DNA of 64,000 nt from Sterolibacterium sp. (GTDB lineage: Bacteria; Pseudomonadota; Gammaproteobacteria; Burkholderiales; Rhodocyclaceae), in the NCBI GenBank assembly GCA_018061005.1, contig JAGOVA010000002.1, positions 1 through 64,000 on the forward strand. The letters run 5' to 3'. Below, piece by piece: positions 57,120 through 64,000 of the stretch. Positions within the stretch are counted from its first letter, which is position 1; every line of letters begins with the position of its first letter. Below the pieces are notes generated by a model. It was not told the DNA's origin. It saw nothing but the letters and a program-made list of their open reading frames with translations, and did not search any database. A program made the position numbers and the translations under genes.

Positions 57120-57860
57120 TCAAAGATTGGAAATAACCTGTGTCGCTGCCTGGTCATTGGTGGACGCGGTGGTCAGCAAGCGGGTTTGCAGCTCGAACTG
57201 GCGCGCCAGCGAAATCATGCTGACCATCTGCTCGACGGCATTCACGTTGCTGCCTTCGAGATGGCCGCTGGCCAGCCCGACCTTGGGATCAGGATCGGCG
57301 GCATTGCCGCTTTTCAGCCGGAACAAGCCGTCGCCACCGCGCACCAGATCGGCTTCCGGCGGATTCACCAGCTTGATGCGGCCTATCGCATTCACAGTGT
57401 TTTGCGCGCCCGAGGCAGGCACCACCGACACACTGCCATCGACACCGATGGAGGTCTTGACATCCGGCGGCACGCTGATCGGCCCGCCATCGCCTTGCAC
57501 CGGGATGCCGTTGCGCGTCTGCAACACGCCATTCACATCGAGCTGCAGGCTGCCATTGCGCGTGTAGGCTTCCGTGCCATCGGGCATCGCCAGCGCAATC
57601 CAGCCAGCACCTTGCACGGCGACATCCAGCCCACGTCCGGTCGCTTGCAACGGCCCGCTGGCAAAGTTGGTATGCGTGCTGGCATCGACCACGAACGCCC
57701 GCGTCGGCAAGGCCTGCGACTGCACCGGCACGGCGCGCAGCCGATGCTCTTCGGCACGGTAGCCGGTCGAGGAAACATTGGCCAGGTTGTGTGCCACCGC
57801 CGCCTGCCGGTTCATCGTTTGCGATGCACCGGTCATGGCGGTATAAATCAGGCGATCCAT
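57120..57860 (-). CDS. flgF: Flagellar proximal rod protein FlgF
   Basis: 246 aa. Start MDRLIYTAMTGASQTMNRQA, AVAHNLANVSSTGYRAEEHR; end NVNAVEQMVSMISLARQFEL, QTRLLTTASTNDQAATQVI. These are the conserved N- and C-terminal helices of rod proteins, with GLDVAVQGAGWIALAMPDGT typical of FlgF. It lies 18 bp upstream of flgG and 18 bp downstream of flgE on the transcript. Confidence 0.96.
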   Translation of the reverse strand: MDRLIYTAMTGASQTMNRQAAVAHNLANVSSTGYRAEEHRLRAVPVQSQALPTRAFVVDASTHTNFASGPLQATGRGLDVAVQGAGWIALAMPDGTEAYTRNGSLQLDVNGVLQTRNGIPVQGDGGPISVPPDVKTSIGVDGSVSVVPASGAQNTVNAIGRIKLVNPPEADLVRGGDGLFRLKSGNAADPDPKVGLASGHLEGSNVNAVEQMVSMISLARQFELQTRLLTTASTNDQAATQVISNL

Positions 57861-57878
57861 CGTTCGTCAGCCTCTGGA

Positions 57879-59507
57879 TTAACGCAGGTTCACCAGCGTC
57901 TGCATGATCTGATCCTGGGTCTTGATCGATTGTGCATTGGCCTGATACGAACGTTGTGCAGTAATCATGTTGACCAGCTCCTTGGTCATATCGACGTTGG
58001 ACTCCTCCACCGCACCGGATTGCACCACCCCCAGATTGCCTGAGCCGGGTGCGCCTGGAATCGGCGAACCGGAATCCGAAGTTTCTGCCCACAGGTTGTT
58101 GCCCAGCGACTGCAAGCCGTTCGGGTTATTGAAGTTAGCCAGCACCAGCTGCCCCATGTTGCGTGATTTACCGTTGGAATACCGTCCCTGCACCGTGCCA
58201 TCCGCCGAAACCGACATGCCAGAGAGCTTGCCGGAGGTATAGCCGTCCTGCAGCAACTGGTTGGTGCCAAAGGCAATGCCGTACTGGGTCGTGCCGGTCA
58301 GGTCGAGACCAAACAGCAGTGGTGTCGTCGCCCCCGTGCTGATGTCGAACAGCCTTTGCAGCTTCGTGCCCGGCGCCGGCGTGCTCAGTGCGCCCGAGCC
58401 ACCAAAGGTCAGATCGACGCAATTTGGCTTGGCCGGAATGGCGGGGGGACCCACCACCGCCGGATCCATCAGCACCTTGCCATCCAGCGAGGTGTACATC
58501 TGCCAGATGCCTGGCTGCGAAGTCTTGACGTAATACAGCGACATGGTGTGCGGATTGCCCAGCGAATCATATTCCGTCTGCGCCGTCGCTGCCGTGTAAC
58601 TGTTGGTATTGGCAATATCGAAATTATCGGTGCCCACCACCTCGACCGGTGCGGCTCCGAACAGAGCGGCGGCGGCCGCGCCACCCGCCGCTGTGACCGT
58701 GGAGCCTGTGCCCAGCATGCCTTTGGAGCCGACACTGCGGGAAGTCACCACCAGTTGATTGGTGGCATCAACCGTGACATCCACCTGCACCGTCGGCGCG
58801 GTGGCGGCCAGTGCCGTATTGAGCTTGTTCTGCACTTCAAGTGCCAGCGCGCCCACCGAAGCATAAATCCCTGGGGTAATCGCCACCCCGGTCACGGCCA
58901 CGCCATCGACCGTAATATCCAGCGCATTGCCCGGCACGGCGGCCACCGTCAGGTTGGCGGCTGCGTTGCCGGTCATGCTGCCGTGCATCATCGAAGCCGG
59001 CGGCTTGGCGCGCGAATCGAGGTTCACCTGTATCTGGCTCAGTGTGGTGGCCACCGGCGGAATCGCGTTGTTATTCACCTGCAGCGCCACGATATTGCCT
59101 GGCACAATGGTGCCGGTCACCGGATCGGCGGCATAACCGGTCAGCTTCAGCCCTTGGTTGTTGATCACAAAGCCTTCCTTGTTGAGCAGGAACTGGCCGT
59201 TGCGGGTGTAGCTGATGGCACCGTTGTTGTCGAGGCGGAACATGCCGCCCCCGTTGATGGCGATATCCAGCGGATTGTTGGTGGTGGTCAGGTTACCCTG
59301 GGTAAATTGCTGACGGATGGCCGCCAGCTGAGCACCGATCCCCACCGACGCGGTTCCGCCGCCCTGCATGGAGGCGGCAAAGGCATCGGCAAACTGGGCA
59401 CTCGCTCCCTTGAAACCCACGGTACTGGTATTGGCAATGTTGTTACCGATGGCGGCGAGGGTTGCATCGGAAGAACTCAGGCCGCTAAGTGCTTGCTGGA
59501 AGCTCAT
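57879..59507 (-). CDS. flgE: Flagellar hook protein FlgE
   Basis: 542 aa, longer than the ~400 of enteric FlgE. The N-terminus (MSFQQALSGLSSSDATLAAI, GNNIANTSTVGFKGASAQFA) and C-terminus (GAVEESNVDMTKELVNMITA, QRSYQANAQSIKTQDQIMQT, LVNLR) are typical. The FlgE D2 insert contains LDITVDGVAVTGVAITPGIY and QVDVTVDATNQLVVTSRSVG (about 195-270), a module like the two in FlgK. FlgE polymerises into the hook. GGAGAC precedes the ATG. flgD is 109 bp upstream. Confidence 0.95.
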   Translation of the reverse strand: MSFQQALSGLSSSDATLAAIGNNIANTSTVGFKGASAQFADAFAASMQGGGTASVGIGAQLAAIRQQFTQGNLTTTNNPLDIAINGGGMFRLDNNGAISYTRNGQFLLNKEGFVINNQGLKLTGYAADPVTGTIVPGNIVALQVNNNAIPPVATTLSQIQVNLDSRAKPPASMMHGSMTGNAAANLTVAAVPGNALDITVDGVAVTGVAITPGIYASVGALALEVQNKLNTALAATAPTVQVDVTVDATNQLVVTSRSVGSKGMLGTGSTVTAAGGAAAAALFGAAPVEVVGTDNFDIANTNSYTAATAQTEYDSLGNPHTMSLYYVKTSQPGIWQMYTSLDGKVLMDPAVVGPPAIPAKPNCVDLTFGGSGALSTPAPGTKLQRLFDISTGATTPLLFGLDLTGTTQYGIAFGTNQLLQDGYTSGKLSGMSVSADGTVQGRYSNGKSRNMGQLVLANFNNPNGLQSLGNNLWAETSDSGSPIPGAPGSGNLGVVQSGAVEESNVDMTKELVNMITAQRSYQANAQSIKTQDQIMQTLVNLR

Positions 59508-59616
59508 GATCGTCTCCTGTTGAAACTATTGATGTGGGGTGTCTGGACTACCTGACTACAAAGCCAGCAATTCCTGTGCCAGCTTGCCGGAAGGTCAGGG
59601 GTGAAGGGCTGGTGTG

Positions 59617-60315
59617 TCAAATGATTTGCCGCACGTCAGCCAGGCTCACCACCATGTCCTTGCTGCCCACCGTCAGCGTCACGCCCTGGTTGCTTCTGGC
59701 CACGCTGGTCACTGCGCCATATTCGAGTGCCTTGGCTTCAACCTTTTCGCCCCCTTGCTTGGCGGCAAAACTTACCGTGTAGGCACCCTCTGCCGCATCC
59801 GCGCCATCATCGGTCTTGCCATCCCAGGCGAAATTCGAGGTTCCAGCCGGCAAGGCATCCATATCCAGGGTACGCACCACCAGGCCATTGGCATCCTTGA
59901 TGGTCGCCACCACATTGTCGGCTACCCCGGCCATATCCACCCCGCCTACGGCCTGGCCTGCTTTCAGTGCCAGATGATTACCCGGCACCAGCACCGCATG
60001 CCCCACCAGCGCGGCCGCCTGAAAGGTCTGGCTGTCTGCCGAATTATTCAGCATGGCCTGCATGGTGGAATTGAGCTTGGTAATGCCATCGACCGTGCTG
60101 ATCTGCGCCAGCTGCGAAGTCATCTGCGCGTTATCCAGCGGATTCAGCGGATCCTGATTCTTCAGCTGCGCGGTGAGCAGCTTGAGAAAGCGGTCCTGAG
60201 CCGAAGCGGACGACTCCAGCGATGCTGTTTTAGCCTTGGCCGCTGTCGCCGCCCCCTGATTAGAACTGTTGATTGCGTCGTAAGTGGCGGAATTGATATC
60301 GGAGGTCGTGCTCAT
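59617..60315 (-). CDS. flgD: Flagellar hook assembly protein FlgD
   Basis: 232 aa. FlgD caps the growing hook. The N-terminal part has DRFLKLLTAQLKNQDPLNPL and DNAQMTSQLAQISTVDGITK, the FlgD signature. The C-terminal Ig/tudor-like part has VRTLDMDALPAGTSNFAWDG, KTDDGADAAEGAYTVSF. AAAGGAAA precedes the ATG. It follows flgC by 17 bp. Confidence 0.96.
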   Translation of the reverse strand: MSTTSDINSATYDAINSSNQGAATAAKAKTASLESSASAQDRFLKLLTAQLKNQDPLNPLDNAQMTSQLAQISTVDGITKLNSTMQAMLNNSADSQTFQAAALVGHAVLVPGNHLALKAGQAVGGVDMAGVADNVVATIKDANGLVVRTLDMDALPAGTSNFAWDGKTDDGADAAEGAYTVSFAAKQGGEKVEAKALEYGAVTSVARSNQGVTLTVGSKDMVVSLADVRQII

Positions 60316-60332
60316 GTCGGTTTCCTTTCAGA

Positions 60333-60737
60333 TTACTGACCAATGGTCAGTGTTTTCATCAACAGTTGCTTGGCGGTATTCATCATTTCGGCATTGGTCT
60401 GGTACGCCCGCGATGCCGAAATCATGTTCACCATTTCTTCCACCACATTCACATTGGGCATCGAAACATAACCCTGCTCATTGGCCTGCGGGTTGTTCGG
60501 CTCGTACACCAGCCGCAAGGGCGCCGCACTTTCGACCACCTGGGTGACGCGCACACCCTGGCCGCCTTCGTTACCCACCGGCGTGGCGGCAAAGACCACC
60601 TGCTTGGCGCGATACGGCTGGCCATCCGCCCCCGTCAGGCTGTCGGCATTGGCCAGATTGCTGGATACCGCATTCAACCGCGCCGATTGCGCGCCCAGTG
60701 CAGAGCCCGCGATGCTGAAAACATTGAAGATGCTCAT
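60333..60737 (-). CDS. flgC: Flagellar proximal rod protein FlgC
   Basis: 134 aa, exactly the usual size. [40 protein letters not shown] and [13 protein letters not shown] at the start, [40 protein letters not shown] at the end. It is a proximal rod component exported by the flagellar apparatus. It lies 36 bp after flgB. Confidence 0.97.
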   Translation of the reverse strand: MSIFNVFSIAGSALGAQSARLNAVSSNLANADSLTGADGQPYRAKQVVFAATPVGNEGGQGVRVTQVVESAAPLRLVYEPNNPQANEQGYVSMPNVNVVEEMVNMISASRAYQTNAEMMNTAKQLLMKTLTIGQ

Positions 60738-60773
60738 GGTGTCTGGCTCAAATAAAGATCAGGGGATCAAAAA

Positions 60774-61178
60774 TCAGGGCTGCAAGGCAGCGCTCATCAG
60801 CTTGAACTGGTGATTGACGAAAGAAATCAACGCCTCCATCTGGATCGCGTTTTCGGCAAAGGCCGCACGTTCCGTGTCCATATTTACCGTATTGCCATCC
60901 ACACTGGACTGCGACTCGCCGCGATACATCAGTGCCGCGCCAAAACGGTTACTGCCGGGCACCTGCTGATGCCCCGCCGTCGTCTGCGCCAGCGACAGGG
61001 CACTGCCCTGGCTCTTGCCCAGCGCGCCATTCAACGCCGACTTGAAATCGATATCGCGCGCCTTGTAGTTCGGCGTGTCGGCATTGGCAATGTTCGAGGC
61101 CAGCAACTCCTGCCGGTAGGCGCGCAGATTGAGTGAAGTCTGGCTGAACTGCAAATCCTGGTCGATACGGCTGTTCAT
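60774..61178 (-). CDS. flgB: Flagellar proximal rod protein FlgB
   Basis: 134 aa. FLASNIANADTPNYKARDID-type segment (here LLASNIANADTPNYKARDID) is the family signature, with VDMERARFAENAIQYEA-like C-terminal segment (here NMDTERAAFAENAIQMEALI, SFVNHQFKLM). First gene of the flgBCDEFGHIJ operon on the minus strand. AAGGTGAG precedes the ATG. A strong sigma-54 promoter lies 71-85 bases upstream. Confidence 0.97.
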   Translation of the reverse strand: MNSRIDQDLQFSQTSLNLRAYRQELLASNIANADTPNYKARDIDFKSALNGALGKSQGSALSLAQTTAGHQQVPGSNRFGAALMYRGESQSSVDGNTVNMDTERAAFAENAIQMEALISFVNHQFKLMSAALQP

Positions 61179-61248
61179 GAAAATCTCACCTTGGTGGGCG
61201 GTTACGCTGCCTGACGTGACGGCTTACGGCAGCTTCGTGCAACACAAT

Positions 61249-61263
61249 GCAGGAAACGTGCCA
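61249..61263 (-). promoter_or_regulatory. Sigma-54 promoter of flgB
   Basis: On the minus strand TGGCACGTTTCCTGC: perfect -24 TGGCACG and a -12 TGC with the required 10-base GG/GC spacing. It should drive flgBCDEFGHIJ. Confidence 0.9.
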
Positions 61264-61578
61264 CCCCCTCCACCGCTGCCGCTCGGCGGCCTGTCTGCCG
61301 GTCATCGCGAACCTGACCCATGGAAACGAGCGACTTCGGCAAAATTTGCCGTGCGCTGGCGTAAAGTAGCCGCGCTGCAGGTGGCGGAGCAGATCGAACG
61401 GCGTAGCACGGGAAATTCAGGCATTGCGATTCTCGAAAATAGCTGTCGAATTTGGGCGGCGCGGACTCTTTGTCACGCCCCATACGGCACAACTGCTAAA
61501 TTCACTGCCATCCAGCGTCTTATCTAGCGGTGTGCAATGAAAGTCGATCTCTATTGATCCGGCACGGCGATGTGTGAA

Positions 61579-61628
61579 CCGTTCGGGCTGATCTTGTCGA
61601 AGGACTTCGACAGACTCAGCCCGAACGG
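61579..61628. repeat. Dispersed palindrome, CCGTTCGGGCTGA family, copy 1
   Basis: CCGTTCGGGCTGA at 61579-61591 pairs with TCAGCCCGAACGG at 61616-61628, and GTCGAAG pairs with CTTCGAC inside. Similar repeats (TTCGACAGGCTCAGCCCGAAC-type) are widespread in proteobacteria. It lies just downstream of the AraC-type gene. Confidence 0.9.
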
Positions 61629-61713
61629 AACTTCAAACCTAATCCGGCCTGCTCAATAAGCAGGACACCATGACCATTCATTACCATTCAAATGGTCTAC
61701 GGCGCAGCGATAT

Positions 61714-62730
61714 CTAGCCCACCCCTGAGCGAAACTCCCCCGGTGTCTGTCCCGTCCAGCGCTTGAAGGCATGCTGGAAGCTGCTCTGCTCGCCGTAGCC
61801 AAGCAGGAAGGCGATTTCCGCCAGTGAGATGGCCGGGTCGCGCAGGCAACTCTCCGCGCGCGCGCGGCGCACGGCGTCGGCGAGTTCGCGGAAGTTGCAG
61901 CCGCAATCGGCGAGGCGGCGATGCAGCGTGCGTCCGGACATGCCGAGCAGGGCGGCGATGTCGTCGAGCGCGGCGTGTTCGCTGCCGAGCCGCTGCTCGA
62001 TGGCCCGCCGTGTGCGGCGCAGAATTTCCGGTTCGCTGTCGAGCGCCTTGAGTGCCGAGGCGGCCTGCGCTTCGGCGATGACGCGCAGTTCCGGATTACC
62101 CATGGCGATCGGCAAATCGAGCACGGCGGCGGGAAACACCAGCTTGGTGACGGGCTGGCCGAAGCGCGGCGCGATGCCGAAGATGCGTTCGTATTCGGCC
62201 AGGTCGCGCGGCGGCGCGAAGCGGAAATGCGCTTGCCAGGTCAGATCGTCGCGACCACTCAGCCAGTGCCCCAGCGTCACGGTGGCCGCCGCCCAGAGCT
62301 GTTCGAGTGCCGTCGGCGGCGGTCCGGCCTCGGGCCACTGGAAGATGTCCTCGACCCATGCGCCGCGCCGTACCAGCTGCGAATTGCCGACATCGCCCAT
62401 GAGCCGGTTGTAGCGAACCACCTGGCGGCCGGCCTCGCCCAGCGTGGTGCAATTGATCAGCACATGGCCGGCCAGTCCAAGATGGCGCAACTGAAAGGCC
62501 GCGCCGATCTTCAGCGGCAGCGCGGGATCGTCGGCCTGCTCGCCGAGCGCGGCGATCATCGCCAGCCACTCGGCGCGCGACGTCGGCGCATGCGCGTCGC
62601 TGGCTGCGCTGGCGGTGATGGCCTCGATTTTCGCGGCCTGCCCGGCGCTCAGCGAGGCACCCTGCCCCTGCCCGCGCAGATAGTCGGACAGCAGGCGGGC
62701 ATAGCCGACGGCAACGGAAGCGCCGGTCAT
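61714..62730 (-). CDS. AraC-family transcriptional regulator (Arabinose_bd plus HTH_18)
   Basis: 338 aa from MTGASVAVGYARLLSDYLRG; an in-frame upstream extension to 62937 is not supported. The N-terminal ligand/dimer domain (about 25-210: LKIGAAFQLRHLGLAGHVLI, NCTTLGEAGRQVVRYNRLMG) is of the OruR/ArgR-like Arabinose_bd type. The C-terminal AraC HTH (about 235-335) has LDDIAALLGMSGRTLHRRLA, SLAEIAFLLGYGEQSSFQHA and FKRWTGQTPGEFR. It is divergent from two short-chain dehydrogenases that it may regulate. Codon use is more GC-rich than in the flagellar genes. Confidence 0.93.
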   Translation of the reverse strand: MTGASVAVGYARLLSDYLRGQGQGASLSAGQAAKIEAITASAASDAHAPTSRAEWLAMIAALGEQADDPALPLKIGAAFQLRHLGLAGHVLINCTTLGEAGRQVVRYNRLMGDVGNSQLVRRGAWVEDIFQWPEAGPPPTALEQLWAAATVTLGHWLSGRDDLTWQAHFRFAPPRDLAEYERIFGIAPRFGQPVTKLVFPAAVLDLPIAMGNPELRVIAEAQAASALKALDSEPEILRRTRRAIEQRLGSEHAALDDIAALLGMSGRTLHRRLADCGCNFRELADAVRRARAESCLRDPAISLAEIAFLLGYGEQSSFQHAFKRWTGQTPGEFRSGVG

Positions 62731-63031
62731 TGCACGCCACCCGCCACCATCCGATACTGGCGGAATTTCACAATCGAATGTCGGATTCCCCCAAGCGCGG
62801 GGAAGGTGATGGGCATGAGAATGTAATCCTTGTAATGGGTACAACGAAGGGGTATCGAGCCAGGGGCATTGCCATGTCCCTCCCGTTTGCCCTGAGCCTG
62901 TCGAAGGGTGAATGGCGCTCGCGGCGCGCTCGTTCATGGTTCGACAAGCTCACCGCGAACGGAATGCCCATTATCGTTGATAGTCCTTTTTTCCCTGCAA
63001 GGCATTTGAAGCGGATGGAGCGCGTGACACG
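62731..63031. other. Divergent intergenic region between the AraC-type regulator and the SDR genes
   Basis: About 300 bp. It should contain the promoters of both transcripts, but no clear -35/-10 pair was identified. Its right half is occupied by the repeat at 62883-62962. Confidence 0.5.
62883..62962. repeat. Dispersed palindrome, CCGTTCGGGCTGA family, copy 2
   Basis: CCTGAGCCTGTCGAAGG near 62891-62907 is inverted relative to GGTTCGACAAGCTCACCG near 62938-62955, and the outer CCGTTTG pairs imperfectly with CGAACGG. A GC-rich hairpin (GCGCTCGCGGCGCGC) lies at the centre. Copies 1 and 2 flank the AraC-type gene. Confidence 0.8.
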
Positions 63032-63862
63032 ATGATCCTGTTCCCCGAATTCTATCGACGCTACGGCCCCTGGGCCATCGTCGCCGGCGCCTCGGAAGGG
63101 CTGGGGCAAGCTTATGCCCATGTGCTTGCCGAGCGCGGCTTGAACCTCGTCACCCTCGGCCGCCGCGCCGAGCCGCTGGAACGCGACGCCGAACTGCTGC
63201 GCCGGCGCCATCACGTCGAGGTGCGGCCACTGGCCGTCGACCTCGCCGCGCCCGATCTCGCCGAACGCGTTGACGCGGCGACGGCCGATCTCGACGTCGG
63301 CCTGCTGGTCTACAACGCCGCGCTGTGGGTCATCGACGAGTTCGTCGCCACGCCGCTGGCCGACCACCAGCGCATGATCGACGTGAACTGCCGCGGCGTG
63401 CTGGCGCTGACGACCACCGTCGCACCGCGTCTCAAGCAGCGCGGGCGCGGCGGCATCGTGCTGATGTCGAGCATGGCCGGCTTTCAGGGCTCGGCGCTGC
63501 TGGCGACCTACGCGGCGACCAAGGCCTTCGACACCGTGCTTGCCGAAGGGCTGTGGTACGAACTCGCGCCGCACGGTGTCGACGTGCTCGCCTGCGTTGC
63601 CGGCGCGATGGCGACGCCCGGCTTCTACCAGGTGACGCCGCCCGAGAAACAGGCGCAGGCGATGCCGATGCGCCCCGAAGCCGTGGCGCGCGGCGCGCTC
63701 GACGAACTGGAACGCCGCCGCAAGCCGACGCATCTCGCCGGCTGGGCGCCGCGCCTCGGCCACGCGCTCGGCTCAATGATGACGCGGCGCCGCCGCGCCG
63801 TCTTCTTCAGCGACATGAACCGCAAGATCTATGGCGCCCGCCAGGTAAGGAGCAAGACATGA
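63032..63862 (+). CDS. Short-chain dehydrogenase/reductase
   Basis: 276 aa. NAD(P)-binding motif GASEGLGQAYA (TGxxxGxG-type, about 19-29), LGRRAEPLERDAELLRR, the NAA-type YNAAL segment, and the catalytic Ser...Tyr-x-x-x-Lys set: VLMSSMAGFQGSALLATYAA, TKAFDTVLAEGL (YAATK). The C-terminal third (AMPMRPEAVARGALDELERR) is typical of the long-chain/DltE-like branch. Substrate unknown. It overlaps a second SDR gene by four bases (ATGA), and lies divergent from an AraC-type regulator. Confidence 0.9.
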   Translation: MILFPEFYRRYGPWAIVAGASEGLGQAYAHVLAERGLNLVTLGRRAEPLERDAELLRRRHHVEVRPLAVDLAAPDLAERVDAATADLDVGLLVYNAALWVIDEFVATPLADHQRMIDVNCRGVLALTTTVAPRLKQRGRGGIVLMSSMAGFQGSALLATYAATKAFDTVLAEGLWYELAPHGVDVLACVAGAMATPGFYQVTPPEKQAQAMPMRPEAVARGALDELERRRKPTHLAGWAPRLGHALGSMMTRRRRAVFFSDMNRKIYGARQVRSKT

Positions 63863-64000
63863 ACAACGACGATTTTCGCCGCCGCTACGGCCCGTGGGCG
63901 GTGATCGCCGGCGCGTCGGAAGGCATCGGCCAGGCCTATGCCGACCAGCTGGCGGCCAAGGGCGTCAACCTGATCACCCTGGCGCGCCGCGCCGAGCTGC
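63859..64000 (+). CDS. Short-chain dehydrogenase/reductase, tandem paralogue (partial)
   Basis: The visible 47 codons read MNNDDFRRRYGPWAVIAGAS, EGIGQAYADQLAAKGVNLIT, LARRAEL and run off the right edge. This is clearly paralogous to the preceding SDR (FYRRYGPWAIVAGASEGLGQ). AAGGAG precedes the ATG. The two genes are translationally coupled and likely arose by tandem duplication. Confidence 0.88.
   Translation, partial: MNNDDFRRRYGPWAVIAGASEGIGQAYADQLAAKGVNLITLARRAEL

Larger units (their letters stand above)
61179..61713. other. Intergenic region upstream of flgB
   Basis: 535 bp holding the flgB sigma-54 promoter and a 50-bp palindromic repeat (61579-61628). The open frames present overlap these and show no family features. 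flgA and flgM, often divergent from flgB, are absent. Confidence 0.65.

Noticed and set aside
58356-59555. 399-aa open frame antisense to flgE
   Set aside because: His/Arg/Gly-rich composition typical of a reverse-frame shadow; flgE is clearly the gene.
62768-63763. 331-aa open frame antisense to the first SDR gene
   Set aside because: Shadow of the SDR reading frame, and its end runs through a dispersed palindrome.

Overview
The window looks like a high-GC betaproteobacterial chromosome, perhaps a member of the Rhodocyclales or Nitrosomonadales. That assignment is inference from gene order (leuS-lptE-holA-proA; nadK next to recN) and from a FleSR/sigma-54-type flagellar regulon. Nothing in the sequence names the species. 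No rRNA, tRNA, CRISPR array or prophage was recognised.

Layout. 1-5 kb: sulfur amino-acid enzymes (MetY-type partial, CysK, a PatB/MalY-type lyase) and two divergent outer-membrane beta-barrel genes. 5-12 kb (minus strand): a lytic transglycosylase, a chalcone-isomerase-fold periplasmic protein, then proA, holA, lptE and leuS. 12-15.4 kb: a REP-like repeat array, nadK and recN. 15.3-18.2 kb: a mobile-DNA patch with a REP-associated tyrosine transposase (RAYT), a decayed parDE-type toxin-antitoxin locus and an intact zeta-kinase toxin-antitoxin pair. These are separated by three nearly identical ~150-bp composite repeats. 18.2-27 kb: fliC, flaG, fliD, fliS, two fliT-like genes, a FliK-like gene, an FlhB-C-terminal-like gene and ycgR. 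27-33.3 kb: qor and rdgC, then an unusual trio (PLP decarboxylase, TPR/ATP-grasp protein, second PLP protein) lying directly downstream of fliE on the same strand. 33.3-48.6 kb: fliE, fleR, fleS and divergent fliFGHIJKLMNOPQR. 48.5-61.2 kb (minus): a small exported protein and flgL to flgB. 61.7-64 kb: an AraC-type regulator and two tandem short-chain dehydrogenases in more GC-rich DNA.

Regulation. Good sigma-54 (-24/-12) promoters lie upstream of fliE, fliF, fliK, flgK and flgB. Good sigma-28 promoters lie upstream of fliC and fliD. The two-component pair FleS/FleR is encoded in the middle. This fits a tiered regulon: sigma-54 for basal body, hook and export genes, sigma-28 for the filament. 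fleQ, fliA, flgM, flgA, flhAB, motAB and che genes are not in the window.

The most unusual feature is a repeat family whose ~28-nt arm begins TGGGGTCAGG and ends TTATCACATT. Thirteen full arms lie between 15.33 and 39.39 kb and none was found elsewhere in the window. They occur as head-to-head perfect palindromes (three, one immediately upstream of the RAYT gene), as pairs flanking GC-rich hairpin cores (two), and as single-armed composites (three). Three genes (recN, fliT and the FlhB-like gene) end inside an arm and take their last residues, MGSGL, and their TAA stop from it. This suggests a RAYT-linked element that tolerates or favours insertion at gene 3' ends and has colonised a flagellar locus.
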